64,000 nucleotides of DNA from Micromonospora pallida. GTDB lineage: Bacteria; Actinomycetota; Actinomycetes; Mycobacteriales; Micromonosporaceae. A program made the translations under genes and the position numbers. The stretch spans positions 5,767,001-5,831,000 of the forward strand of contig NZ_FMHW01000002.1 of assembly GCF_900090325.1 (NCBI RefSeq), read 5' to 3'. The notes under the pieces were generated by a model. The model ran no database searches. It was not told where the DNA came from and was given only the letters and a program-made list of their open reading frames with translations. Positions within the stretch are counted from its first letter, which is position 1, and the number at the start of each line of letters is the position of its first letter. Below are positions 51,929 to 64,000 of the stretch, piece by piece.

Positions 51929-52867
51929 TCAGCTACTGCCGGTTTCCGAAGAGTCGGCCGACGGCTCCTCGGGCTTCGGCGGCGGAGGCAGGTGTCGGGA
52001 CGGGTCGGGGCAGATCATGTATCCCGGCGGAACGGCGTACACCGGCGCGGCGGGGTACCCGGGCGGCGGGACAGCGGGATATCCGGGCGGCGGGACAGCG
52101 GGATATCCGGCCGGCAGCGCGGTGGGGTACCCGGGCGGCGGCGCGGCGGGATATCCGGCAGGCAGGACGGGGTAGCCGGGCAGGACCGGGTAACCAGCCG
52201 CCGGGCCGTAGCCGGGCACGGGGACCGGGTACGACGGGCCGGCTGGCCGCTCGGTCTGCGGCGCGAAGTACCGGTTGGCCGGCGGCAGGGTCACCAGCAG
52301 CACCACCGCCACGTTGAGCGCGACAACGAGGAGTTGTACGCCCGTGGCACCCATACCGAGCAGGTCGCTGGTCAGGAACGCGTCGCCGTAGAGGGCCTCG
52401 GTGAACTCCGACTCGGTCCAGACCGGTTCACCGTCATCGGTCTCGCTCCAAGCGCCGTCCGGCGCGAAGGCGAAGGGGATGAACGCCAGACCCAGGCAGC
52501 TCCCCGCACCGCAACTGGTCAGCAGGTGCAGGCCACTTCCGACGTAGAGCAGCGTCCGGGCGACGGTGCCGCCGTTGCGGACCGGTCGGGCGGTCAGGGC
52601 GAGCCAGACCGCCAGGAACACCGCGGGCAGGGCGATCGTCACGGCCATGAACACGTTGCCGAACCGCTCGCCGGACACCTCGTCCGGATCGGCGTCTCGG
52701 ACAGCCTCCGCCGCTCTGGTGATCTCGCCGTCGAACTGCACCGCCGCCGCCACCGCCAGCCCCACCAGGACGAGCAGCATCCCGACCGTGGCGAGCTGCA
52801 ACCAGAAGGCGACGGTGACGGTGCGGGGCCGGGCCGGCCGTACCGGCTCGGCGTCGGGGAGGGTCAT
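51929..52867 (-). CDS. Four-helix membrane protein with GYP-rich tail
   Basis: The 312 aa protein has helices at about 17-40 (VAFWLQLATVGMLLVLVGLAVA), 75-95, 105-130 and 185-205 (ending VVLLVTLPPAN), then a ~100-residue tail of PPGYPA-type repeats ending in an acidic stretch. It resembles the 46264 protein in plan. The first outer loop is acidic. Function unknown. The ATG at 52867 has AGGGT-type upstream sequence only, so the start is fairly but not fully certain. Confidence 0.65.
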   Translation of the reverse strand: MTLPDAEPVRPARPRTVTVAFWLQLATVGMLLVLVGLAVAAAVQFDGEITRAAEAVRDADPDEVSGERFGNVFMAVTIALPAVFLAVWLALTARPVRNGGTVARTLLYVGSGLHLLTSCGAGSCLGLAFIPFAFAPDGAWSETDDGEPVWTESEFTEALYGDAFLTSDLLGMGATGVQLLVVALNVAVVLLVTLPPANRYFAPQTERPAGPSYPVPVPGYGPAAGYPVLPGYPVLPAGYPAAPPPGYPTALPAGYPAVPPPGYPAVPPPGYPAAPVYAVPPGYMICPDPSRHLPPPPKPEEPSADSSETGSS

Positions 52868-52924
52868 GGCTGGCAGGGTACGGGTGAGTGGCGAAGGCCC
52901 GCTGCCCCGTCCGAGCCACTCACA

Positions 52925-52979
52925 GATCAAGAGAATCGCGTCACCGAACCGGCTGGTCGGTGACGCGAGCTCTTGATCA
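52925..52979. repeat. Long-armed inverted repeat, family A copy 3 (clpB 3' end)
   Basis: GATCAAGAGAATCGCGTCAC at the left and GTGACGCGAGCTCTTGATC at the right form a ~22-bp stem with one bulge. It lies 18 bp beyond the clpB stop and upstream of the membrane protein gene at 52867. Confidence 0.8.
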
Positions 52980-52997
52980 ACGGCGAACGGGAGAGGG

Positions 52998-55589
<2,592 letters not shown>

Positions 55590-55635
55590 GGGCTCCCCCG
55601 GAATCGGCGTGTCCACTAGGACAGACACAACCAGA

Positions 55636-55656
55636 GTTGAGCCTATTCCACTCAAC
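55636..55656. promoter_or_regulatory. HAIR element (HspR operator) upstream of clpB
   Basis: GTTGAG-N9-CTCAAC matches the HspR-associated inverted repeat consensus CTTGAGT-N7-ACTCAAG in core and spacing (TTGAG and CTCAA separated by 9). HspR with DnaK binds such sites and represses heat-shock genes. Confidence 0.85.
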
Positions 55657-55688
55657 TTCCACGGTGTGAGCCGAGTCACACGTCCGCG

Positions 55689-56786
55689 TCAGTCCTGGTC
55701 GATGACGACCCTGATCCAGCGCGGCTCGCCGAAGGGGAAGCCGTTGGCCAGGACGACATGTCCCAGCCCGCGGGCGAAGAGCGTGCTGTCGGTCAGCATC
55801 GTGAGGTAGTCCTCCTGCGCGAGCGGCCACGCCATCCGGTGGTACCGGTCGTTGGTCACCATCCCGGCCCCGCCCGCTCCGGTTACCACCACCATGCCCA
55901 TGCCGACCGGGAGCATCGACGAGATCCGCTCCGGCCGGTTCTCGGGATCCACCAGCTTCCAGCCCTGGCCCCCCTGCCGCCACAACGCCGGGAAGGACAT
56001 CCGGTCCAGGCGTTCCCCGATCAACCACGCCTCGCCCGTCACGTCAATCACCGCGCGGAGCACGCTCACCTCGCCGTCGGGCGGGGACACCGCCAGCCGA
56101 AACCAGCGCCGACCCCCGTCGGGCGACATCGCGGCGGACGGCCGACCCTCGTGCACTCCGGCCACGACGATCCGCTCGTCCCGCGAGGCGACGGTGTTGA
56201 TCCCGAGTACGTCCGGCTGAGTGACCAGCGGACGCAGCCGGCGGCCGTCCCACTCGGCGACTTTCCCGGTGCCCTCGACGACCTGGAACCGACCCTGTGC
56301 CCCGACCCAGGCCGGGGGCACGGAGCGGGAGTGCGTGAAGGTGGCGCCGCCGTCGGTCGAGGTGTACCAGCCGTGCGGTTCGCTGAGCAGGACGAGGAGG
56401 TTGGGGGCGGTGTAGAGCTGCTGGTTGGTGGCGCTCGGGCGGGGGTGCCGCAGGTTCCGCCAGGACCGACCACCGTCGGCGGTGCCGTAGAGCAGGGCCG
56501 GGCAGGCGGGGTCCGGCGGCCTCCCGTCGCAGGCGGCGAAGAGGGCATAGCCGTGCTGCGCGTCGGTGAACTCGACGTGCGGCTGGTCGTACCGCTCGCC
56601 GACGGCGATCCGCACCCGGCGTACCTCGTCGAAGGCCGCCGGTGTGGGGGCCAGCGCCGCGGTCGCCACCCCGGCCGACGGGGTCGGTGCGACTGGCGGA
56701 CGCCGCCGGACGTCACCGATCGAGCACCCTGCCAACACGGGGACGAGCAGCAGAGTGACCAGTGACCGAGAAGCTCGCCTGCTCAT
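55689..56786 (-). CDS. Lipoprotein with BNR/sialidase-like beta-propeller
   Basis: The 365 aa product has a lipobox (LVPVLAGC, Cys21), so it is a membrane-anchored lipoprotein outside the cell. The body contains Asp-box repeats typical of BNR propellers: YGTADGGRSWRNL, YTSTDGGATFTHS, MSPDGGRRWFRL. Ligand or catalysis is not evident. It is divergent from the antiporter genes. Confidence 0.85.
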   Translation of the reverse strand: MSRRASRSLVTLLLVPVLAGCSIGDVRRRPPVAPTPSAGVATAALAPTPAAFDEVRRVRIAVGERYDQPHVEFTDAQHGYALFAACDGRPPDPACPALLYGTADGGRSWRNLRHPRPSATNQQLYTAPNLLVLLSEPHGWYTSTDGGATFTHSRSVPPAWVGAQGRFQVVEGTGKVAEWDGRRLRPLVTQPDVLGINTVASRDERIVVAGVHEGRPSAAMSPDGGRRWFRLAVSPPDGEVSVLRAVIDVTGEAWLIGERLDRMSFPALWRQGGQGWKLVDPENRPERISSMLPVGMGMVVVTGAGGAGMVTNDRYHRMAWPLAQEDYLTMLTDSTLFARGLGHVVLANGFPFGEPRWIRVVIDQD

Positions 56787-56821
56787 GGTCCTCCTTGACC
56801 TCGGTGACGTACCGTGGCGCG

Positions 56822-57322
56822 GTGCGAGTACGTGTCGAACAGACTGCCCTACCGGGAATTGGCGTACGTCACGACATGGTGACGGAATCCGGACGCCGAC
56901 TTGGCGTGGTGTCCCACCGCAACGGCCGGCGGGACCTTGTCCTATATGACCCAGATGATCCAGATTCCTGCCAGCACGACATACCCCTGACCGACGACGA
57001 GGCGGAGGCGCTGGCCGACATCCTCGGCGCGTCGCTGATGCTCGGTCAGCTCACCGGGCTGCGCGACCAGGCCGCCGGGCTGCTCACCGAGCAGATCGCG
57101 ATCCCGGCCGGCTCGAAGTACGTCAACCGCCGACTCGGCGACACCAAGACGAGGACCCGCACCAGCGCCTCCATCGTCGCCGTCCTGCGTGAGGGCGAGG
57201 TGTTCGCCTCGCCGGGCCCCACCTTCCGCTTCGCGGCCGGTGACGTGGTGGTCGTGGTCGGCACCCGCAAGGGGCTCGACGGTGTCACAGCCATCCTGGC
57301 CGACAGCGACCCGGACGGCTGA
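56822..57322 (+). CDS. K+/H+ antiporter regulatory subunit (KhtT-like, TrkA-C domain)
   Basis: The 166 aa cytosolic protein has a short N-terminal domain (RVRVEQTALPGIGVRHDMVT) and a C-terminal TrkA-C/RCK_C domain (TSASIVAVLREGEVFASPGPTFRFAAGDVVVVVG). This is the plan of KhtT, the nucleotide-gated subunit of KhtU-type K+(NH4+)/H+ antiporters. It is 7 bp before the antiporter gene. GTG 56822. Confidence 0.88.
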   Translation: MRVRVEQTALPGIGVRHDMVTESGRRLGVVSHRNGRRDLVLYDPDDPDSCQHDIPLTDDEAEALADILGASLMLGQLTGLRDQAAGLLTEQIAIPAGSKYVNRRLGDTKTRTRTSASIVAVLREGEVFASPGPTFRFAAGDVVVVVGTRKGLDGVTAILADSDPDG

Positions 57323-57329
57323 GGCGCGG

Positions 57330-58535
57330 ATGCACGACTTCACCACACTGCTCATCGAGGTTGGCGCGCTGCTGTTCCTGCTCGGCCTCCTCGGCCGGCT
57401 CAGCCGCCGGATCGGCCTGTCCCCCATCCCGCTCTACCTGCTCGCCGGCCTCGCCGTCGGACACGGCGGCATCCTGGACATGCACGCCAGCGAGGAGTTC
57501 TTCGCCGTCGGCGCGGAGATCGGCGTCATCCTCCTGTTGGTCATGCTCGGCCTGGAGTACTCGGCAAACGAGCTCGTCGGCAACCTGCGCTCGGCCGCCC
57601 CGGCCGGTCTGATCGACGCCCTCCTCAACGCGCTGCCCGGCGCGGCCTTCGCCCTGCTGCTCGGCTGGGACTGGATCGCCGCGGTGGTGCTCGCCGGCAT
57701 CACCTGGGTCTCCTCGTCCGGGGTGATCGCCAAGGTCCTGGCCGACCTGGGCCGGGTGGGTAACCGGGAGACACCGGTGATCCTCTCCGTGCTGGTCATC
57801 GAGGACCTGGCCATGGCGCTCTACTTGCCGCTGGTCACCGCGCTGCTGGCCGGGGTCGGGCTGCTCGGCGGCGGGATCGCCCTGGCCGTCGCGGTCGGGA
57901 CGGTACTGCTGGTCCTGGTCGTCGCGATCCGGTACGGCCACCTCATCTCCACCGCGATGTCCGCCAAGGACCCGGAGGCGCTGCTGCTCGGGGTGCTCGG
58001 GATGACCCTGCTGGTGGCCGGCGTCGCGGCCAAGCTCCAGGTGTCGGCCGCGGTCGGCGCGTTCCTGGTCGGCATCGCGCTCTCCGGTCCGGTGGCACAC
58101 CACGCCACCGAACTGCTCACCCCATTGCGGGACCTCTTCGCCGCGGTCTTCTTCGTCTTCTTCGGCCTGGTCACCGATCCCCGGGACATCCCGCCCGTCC
58201 TGCTGCCGGCGCTCGCCCTGGCCGTGGTCACGATGGGGACGAAGACCCTCACCGGCTACCTGGCCGCCCGCCGGGCCGGCATCGCCGAGCCCGGTCGCTG
58301 GCGGGCCGGGTTGGCCCTGGTCCCCCGAGGCGAGTTCTCCATCGTCATCGCCGGGCTGGCCGTGGCCAGTGGTCAAGTCGCACCGGGGCTGGCCGCGCTC
58401 GCCACCGCGTACGTGCTGATCACGGTGGTGACCGGCCCAATGCTGGCCCGCCTGCCGGATTTCGCCTGGTTCAAGCAGTGGTTGCGGCGTCGGGCAGCGG
58501 CCCGCCCGCTCGAACCGCTCCCGAGCCCGGACTGA
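57330..58535 (+). CDS. Cation:proton antiporter (KefB/KhtU-like, CPA2 family)
   Basis: The 401 aa protein is a CPA2 transporter with about 12 helices, containing PIPLYLLAGLAVGHGG, ILLLVMLGLEYSANEL, ITWVSSSGVIAKVLADLG and LSVLVIEDLAMALYLPL (the Glu-Asp ion site region). With the TrkA-C subunit it exports K+ or NH4+ in exchange for protons and helps pH and ion balance. No nucleotide domain is fused, consistent with the separate subunit. Terminator-like hairpin follows. Confidence 0.92.
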   Translation: MHDFTTLLIEVGALLFLLGLLGRLSRRIGLSPIPLYLLAGLAVGHGGILDMHASEEFFAVGAEIGVILLLVMLGLEYSANELVGNLRSAAPAGLIDALLNALPGAAFALLLGWDWIAAVVLAGITWVSSSGVIAKVLADLGRVGNRETPVILSVLVIEDLAMALYLPLVTALLAGVGLLGGGIALAVAVGTVLLVLVVAIRYGHLISTAMSAKDPEALLLGVLGMTLLVAGVAAKLQVSAAVGAFLVGIALSGPVAHHATELLTPLRDLFAAVFFVFFGLVTDPRDIPPVLLPALALAVVTMGTKTLTGYLAARRAGIAEPGRWRAGLALVPRGEFSIVIAGLAVASGQVAPGLAALATAYVLITVVTGPMLARLPDFAWFKQWLRRRAAARPLEPLPSPD

Positions 58536-58552
58536 GCGACCCGCGCCGGGTC

Positions 58553-58574
58553 GGTTCGCCCGTACGGGTGAGCC
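58553..58574. terminator. Imperfect hairpin after the antiporter gene
   Basis: GGTTCGCCCGT and ACGGGTGAGCC pair at 9 of 11 positions with no loop bases, 18 bp after the stop codon. Weak, but the best terminator candidate here. Confidence 0.35.
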
Positions 58575-58790
58575 GGCCCGGCCGAGAGTCCCCTCGCCGC
58601 GCCGGTCGGCACGTAAGCCAATCGGCCCGCCGGCCGGTCGATCAGTCGGCACGTCGGCACGTCGGCCATGAATCGTGCCACCGAGGTCTTCCGCCGCCGA
58701 GCGGGGCCGCGCTACCGTTTCGCCCCAGCACACCAGGTTCCCGCGGACATCCGGTACGCCCCGCGGGCCCGAGCGGAAGGCTGCCGGTAG

Positions 58791-59216
58791 GTGCCCGAGT
58801 CGACGTTCCACGGCTTCGCCAACCCCGTCGACCCGTCCCCGACAGAGCTACGGGCGTGGGCGTACCAGCCGGACTCGGTGCCGCTGGCGTCGATGCCACC
58901 GGACTGGGACCTGCTCGTCTCCGGTGACCACCTGGTGTCGACCCTGTTCGAGCTGGCGATGGACCCGGCCTGCCCGGCCCGTCGGTTCGCCCTGCACTGC
59001 CTCTACATCTACGCCGCAGACGGCATCCGCACGCAGTTCCGCGCCCACCCGAAACGTCGGCTGCGCAAACTGGTCGAGCAGGCCGAACTGACCGGCGACC
59101 ACCCGGTCCGGACCTGGGCCTACAACACCCGGGTGCTCATGGACCGGCCCGGCCTCTTCGACTACCACGACTGGTGCGAGGGCGGGCTGGTCCGGGAGAA
59201 CCGCCGGATCGGCTGA
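58791..59216 (+). CDS. Conserved-looking hypothetical protein
   Basis: The 141 aa soluble protein (VPESTFHGFANPVDPSPTEL, YQPDSVPLASMPPDWDLLVSG, RRFALHCLYIYAADGIRTQF, KRRLRKLVEQAE, NTRVLMDRPGLFDYHDWC) is all-helical and has GGAAGG before the GTG. Its composition and bias are those of a real gene. I do not recognise a family. The 255 bp upstream hold short GTCGGCAC direct repeats. Confidence 0.7.
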   Translation: MPESTFHGFANPVDPSPTELRAWAYQPDSVPLASMPPDWDLLVSGDHLVSTLFELAMDPACPARRFALHCLYIYAADGIRTQFRAHPKRRLRKLVEQAELTGDHPVRTWAYNTRVLMDRPGLFDYHDWCEGGLVRENRRIG

Positions 59217-59224
59217 CCGGGGTC

Positions 59225-59329
59225 CACGCCCGGACCGTCCTGGTCTGGCGTTCACGCCCTAACCGTCCTGGCTCGGCGTCTGAACTCTGACCGATCCGGT
59301 TCGGCGTCCGCGCCCGGACCGGTCCAGCC
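59225..59329. repeat. 28-bp imperfect tandem repeat, about 3.75 copies
   Basis: Units of the form CACGCCCGGACCGTCCTGG followed by TCTGGCGTT begin at 59225, 59253, 59281 and 59309 with drift between copies. It lies between two convergent genes and is probably non-coding. Confidence 0.7.
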
Positions 59330-59371
59330 TGGGGGACGGGCCGGGAGCCCCCGTGGATCCCGGCCCGTGGC

Positions 59372-59686
59372 TCATCGACGTTCGTTGCGGCGGCTCTTCG
59401 CGCCCGGCCCCGACGGTGCCGCCCGGTCTGGCCCGGGCCGCCGGGCCGCCTCGGCAGCGCCCTGCCCGGTGGGCCGCCCTCTGGTGGCCCGTCCCGGGCC
59501 GGGCCGCGCTTCGTCGGCGCGGTCGCCGGTGTTCCGGGCGGTGGGGACGGGTTCGACAGCGACCGGTCGGGGCCGGCTGGCGTACCGGGTTCCGGTGATC
59601 GCGTCGAACTTCTTCCGCACCGTGTCCGCTAGCCGGTCCAGCTGCTCCTCCGCCTGCTGGGCCACCTTGCTCGCCGGTTCCGCCAT
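59372..59686 (-). CDS. Small basic hypothetical protein
   Basis: The 104 aa protein has an N-terminal helix (PASKVAQQAEEQLDRLADTVRKKFDAITG) and a disordered Pro/Arg/Gly-rich C-terminus ending KSRRNERR. GAGGGGAAG lies before the ATG. No function assigned. Confidence 0.65.
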   Translation of the reverse strand: MAEPASKVAQQAEEQLDRLADTVRKKFDAITGTRYASRPRPVAVEPVPTARNTGDRADEARPGPGRATRGRPTGQGAAEAARRPGPDRAAPSGPGAKSRRNERR

Positions 59687-59778
59687 GACTTCCCCTCCCG
59701 CCCACGGCAGGTCCGACGAGATGCGGGCGGACCCTGTCTCCCACTGAGGCTAGCCACCGGCCTCGCCTCTGGGGCGGT

Positions 59779-59833
59779 GATCAAGAAGTTCGCGTCAGAA
59801 ACCGGCGTGCCGGCTGACGCGAACTTCTCGATC
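59779..59833. repeat. Long-armed inverted repeat, family A copy 4 (hspR 3' end)
   Basis: GATCAAGAAGTTCGCGTCAG and CTGACGCGAACTTCTCGATC pair at 19 of 20 positions around a 15-nt loop, 10 bp beyond the hspR stop. It ends the dnaK operon. Confidence 0.85.
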
Positions 59834-59843
59834 GCGCGGAAAG

Positions 59844-60278
59844 TCAGGAGGTGCGACGGGGGCGCCAGACGACCAGCGCGGTGGAGGTGCGTCGGGTCGG
59901 GACGATGTCCCGACCCGGGAAGCGGGCCATCGCCTCCAGTTCGGCGATCCGCCGGTGGGCGGCGTCCAGCTCCGCCTCCATCTCGGCGAGCCGGGCCTGG
60001 GCCTGCTCCAAGAGCTGCTCCAGGCCGATGATCCGCTTGATGCCGGCGAGGTTCACCCCGTCGTCCTGGCTGAGCCGCTGCACCTCGCGCAGCAGCACCA
60101 CGTCCCGGACGCTGTAGCGGCGACCGCCGCCGGCCGCCCGTCCCGGCTGCACCAGCCCGAGCCGGTCGTACTGCCGCAACGTCTGCGGATGCATCCCCGC
60201 CATCCGCGCCGCGACCGAGATCATCAGTACCTTGGCGTCGTAGGCAGGGTCACCCGAGCCGACGAACCCGTCCGCCAT
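59844..60278 (-). CDS. hspR: Heat-shock repressor HspR (MerR family)
   Basis: The 144 aa protein is the MerR-type heat-shock repressor: VLMISVAARMAGMHPQTLRQYDRLGLVQPGR, GGGRRYSVRDVVLLREVQRL, then a coiled coil LEQLLEQAQARLAEMEAELDAAH. HspR needs DnaK as co-repressor and binds HAIR sites such as the one before clpB. It is the last gene of dnaK-grpE-dnaJ-hspR. ATG 60278 has GGAGGTGAG upstream. Confidence 0.95.
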   Translation of the reverse strand: MADGFVGSGDPAYDAKVLMISVAARMAGMHPQTLRQYDRLGLVQPGRAAGGGRRYSVRDVVLLREVQRLSQDDGVNLAGIKRIIGLEQLLEQAQARLAEMEAELDAAHRRIAELEAMARFPGRDIVPTRRTSTALVVWRPRRTS

Positions 60279-60314
60279 CCCGCTCACCTCCGCGTGTACT
60301 CCACCGTGCAACCG

Positions 60315-61493
60315 CTATCCCACTCGACGCACCCGGGCGTCAAGATGTTCCCGCGCCGCTGAGGGGGTGTGGGCCGCGAACGTCTCGAGTGCCGCACGGG
60401 CCTCGTCGGAGAGCCGGGCCGGGACCACCACGTCCAGGGTGACCAGCAGGTCACCGGCCTGCCCGTCGCGGCGGACAACGCCCTTGCCCCGGGCCCGCAG
60501 GACCCGGCCGCTGGGCGTGCCCGGCGGCACCCGCAGGGTCACCGCGCTGTCCAGAGTTGGCACCCGCAGGTCGGTGCCGAGCGTCGCCTCCGCGAAGGTG
60601 ATCGGCACGGTCAGGGTCAGATCGTCCCCGGCCCGCCCGAACAGCTCGTCGGGACGTACCTTCACCTGCACGAAGAGGTCGCCCGCCGGGCCGCCGCGCT
60701 CGCCCGGCTCGCCCCGGCCGGCCAGCCGGATCTTCTGGCCGTCGGCGACCCCGGCGGGGAAACGGACGTTGAGGGTACGGGTCTTGGTGACCCCGCCGGT
60801 GCCCCGGCACTCGGGGCACTTCTCCTCGACGATCGTGCCGACGCCCTGACAGTTGCGGCACGGTTCGGCGAAACTGAACGACCCCTGGTTGCGGGTCACC
60901 ATGCCGGAGCCGTGGCACTGGGCACAGGTCACCGGTCGGGTGCCGGGCTTGGCCCCGTCCCCGTGGCAGGTGTCGCAGACCCCGGGGGCGCGCAGGGTCA
61001 GCGGGAGGGTGACGCCGCGGACCGCGTCCTCGAAGTCCAGCGCGACCTCCGTCTCGACGTCCCGGCCCCGGGCCGGGCCACGTGGCCGAGCTGGACCACC
61101 GCCACCGCCACCGCCGAACATCGAGCCGAACAGGTCGGAGAAGTTGCCGCCGGCGAACCGACCGCCGCCCGCGCTGCCGCCGCCGAACAGGTCGGAGACG
61201 TCGAACGGCGCACCGCCGCCGCCAGTGCCCCGGGCGTTACGCCGGAAGGCGCCCGACCCGAACAGCGTGCGCATCTCGTCGTACTCGCGGCGACGCTTGT
61301 CGTCGGAGAGCACGTTGTACGCCTCGGAGGCCGCCTTGAACCGCTCCTCCGCCTTCGGGTCGTCCGGGTTGTGGTCGGGGTGGGACTCCCGCGCCAGTTT
61401 CCGGTACGCCTTCTTGATGTCGTCCGAGGAGGCGGACTTGTCCACGCCGAGCACGGCGTAGTAGTCCTTCTCCAGCCAGTCCTTGGAACTCAC
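60315..61493 (-). CDS. dnaJ: Molecular chaperone DnaJ
   Basis: The 392 aa type I J-protein has the J-domain ([24 protein letters not shown] in SHPDHNPDD), a Gly/Phe region, four CxxCxGxG zinc units ([32 protein letters not shown]) and the C-terminal substrate domains. It delivers clients to DnaK. GTG 61493 has GGAAGGGGG before it, so the longer frame is rejected. Confidence 0.96.
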   Translation of the reverse strand: MSSKDWLEKDYYAVLGVDKSASSDDIKKAYRKLARESHPDHNPDDPKAEERFKAASEAYNVLSDDKRRREYDEMRTLFGSGAFRRNARGTGGGGAPFDVSDLFGGGSAGGGRFAGGNFSDLFGSMFGGGGGGGPARPRGPARGRDVETEVALDFEDAVRGVTLPLTLRAPGVCDTCHGDGAKPGTRPVTCAQCHGSGMVTRNQGSFSFAEPCRNCQGVGTIVEEKCPECRGTGGVTKTRTLNVRFPAGVADGQKIRLAGRGEPGERGGPAGDLFVQVKVRPDELFGRAGDDLTLTVPITFAEATLGTDLRVPTLDSAVTLRVPPGTPSGRVLRARGKGVVRRDGQAGDLLVTLDVVVPARLSDEARAALETFAAHTPSAAREHLDARVRRVG

Positions 61494-61578
61494 CGGTCCA
61501 CCCCCTTCCACCCGACGTGCACCGGGCCTCCCGCCCACCGGTACGTGGTGGACGGGAGGACCCGGTCACGGTTGTGCA

Positions 61579-62244
61579 CTATTCCGGATCGGCAACCGCG
61601 ACCATCGCGGGCCGCAGCAGGCGCTCGCCGAGCTGGTAGCCCCGGCGCATGACCTGGACGCAGGTCGGCTCGCTGACCTCGGCCGAGGTCTGGTGGGCGA
61701 CCGCCTCGTGCCGGGTCGGGTCGAAGGGGTCGCCCTGCTCGCCGAAGGCGGTGAGGCCGAACTTGCCCAGGGCCGTGGTGAGCTGCTCGGCCACCGTGCC
61801 GAACGGGCCCACCAGGTCGCCATGCTCGCGCGCCCGGTCGAGGTCGTCGAGGATCGGCAGCAGCGCGGTGAGCACCGCGCCGGTCGCCTGCTCGCCGACC
61901 AGGGCCCGGTCCCGCTCGACCCGCTTGCGGTAGTTGGCGTACTCGGCCGAGACGCGTTGCAGGTCCTTGGTGCGTTCGTCCAGTTCCGCCCGGAGCGCCT
62001 CCAGTTCGGCTCCGAGCGGGGCGGCCGGCGCGGCCTCGGCCGGCTTGGCCGGGGCGTCCACCACCGGCGCGCCGTCGGTCTCGGTGACGGTCGACTCGAC
62101 CTCGTCGACCACCACCTCGGCCTCCTCGACCAGGCCGGCGGCGGACTCGGGTCCGCCTCCGGTGGAGTCGGCCGGCGTCCCGGAGTCACCCGGCACCGAG
62201 TCCGGGGTTTCCTCCGACCCCTCGGCGCGTGGCTTGTCCGTCAT
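61579..62244 (-). CDS. grpE: Nucleotide exchange factor GrpE
   Basis: GrpE releases ADP from DnaK. The 221 aa protein has an acidic disordered N-terminus, a long coiled coil (LEALRAELDERTKDLQRVSAEYANYRKRVERD in parts) and the C-terminal beta domain ending VAHQTSAEVSEPTCVQVMRRGYQLGERLLRPAMV. Normal for actinobacteria. It sits between dnaK and dnaJ. Confidence 0.96.
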   Translation of the reverse strand: MTDKPRAEGSEETPDSVPGDSGTPADSTGGGPESAAGLVEEAEVVVDEVESTVTETDGAPVVDAPAKPAEAAPAAPLGAELEALRAELDERTKDLQRVSAEYANYRKRVERDRALVGEQATGAVLTALLPILDDLDRAREHGDLVGPFGTVAEQLTTALGKFGLTAFGEQGDPFDPTRHEAVAHQTSAEVSEPTCVQVMRRGYQLGERLLRPAMVAVADPE

Positions 62245-62289
62245 GCGGCTACCTCGATCCTCTGCCGTGGTTCGTGACAGGGTGGGATG

Positions 62290-64000
<1,711 letters not shown>

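Overview
The window is very GC-rich, has many GTG starts and strong GGAGG-type ribosome binding sites, and carries PurS/PurQ/PurL as separate proteins, a dnaK-grpE-dnaJ-hspR locus, an EspI-like ATPase and SigE-type, TNT, DUF3151 and LPxTG proteins. This fits a high-GC actinobacterium, most likely Micromonosporaceae (Micromonospora or a close relative). It reads as ordinary chromosome with small accessory patches. I see no rRNA, tRNA, CRISPR array, IS element or prophage.

Left to right: 1-4.4 kb is purine synthesis (purS-purQ-purL, then purB) around a secreted trypsin-like protease and a YbjQ-like protein. 4.8-7.0 kb is a coupled three-gene cassette: EspR-like XRE regulator, ImmA/IrrE-type metallopeptidase and a seven-helix MAB_1171c-like membrane protein. 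7.1-12.9 kb is a patch of regulators and small enzymes (TipA-like MerR, VOC, GNAT, AraC-GyrI, GntR plus a UTRA-only relative, two small Cys-motif proteins). 13.0-15.9 kb holds a sigma/anti-sigma pair and a secreted TNT-type NADase-like toxin followed by a likely immunity gene. 16.2-20.0 kb is a divergent thiolase / FabG4-type reductase / HtdX-type hydratase locus with the same layout as fadA2-fabG4-htdX of mycobacteria. 20.0-24.2 kb is the most striking region: a tightly overlapped operon of an NrtR-type Nudix regulator, a J-domain/pseudokinase protein, a VWA-like protein and a divergent PurA paralog. A HEAT protein, a TetR regulator, an SCP2 protein and an internally deleted acyl-CoA dehydrogenase follow.

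27.2-38.4 kb carries a dimethylformamidase-like protein, purD, canonical purA, a frameshifted gene, the EspI-like ATPase, DUF3151, a LOG-family protein and fba. 38.7-43 kb has membrane and surface proteins, including an LPxTG protein and a DedA protein with a long Y/G/Q-rich tail. 43.6-47.3 kb has an ArsR regulator, pyrE, an SDR and two membrane proteins. 47.4-51.8 kb is a six-gene polyamine-synthase-like / DUF350 / DUF4247 / DUF2617 / DUF4178 operon. 53-64 kb is a protein quality-control region: clpB with a HAIR operator, a K+/H+ antiporter pair, and hspR-dnaJ-grpE-dnaK, the last gene cut by the window edge.

A second layer is structural. Several long-armed inverted repeats sit just past stop codons. 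One family (arm core GATCAAGAAGTTCGCGTCA) occurs four times, each 9-18 bp beyond the stop of purB, purA, clpB or hspR. Another (GGTGGTAGCAGGGG) occurs at two convergent gene ends. They probably act as terminators and may be dispersed repeats of this lineage.
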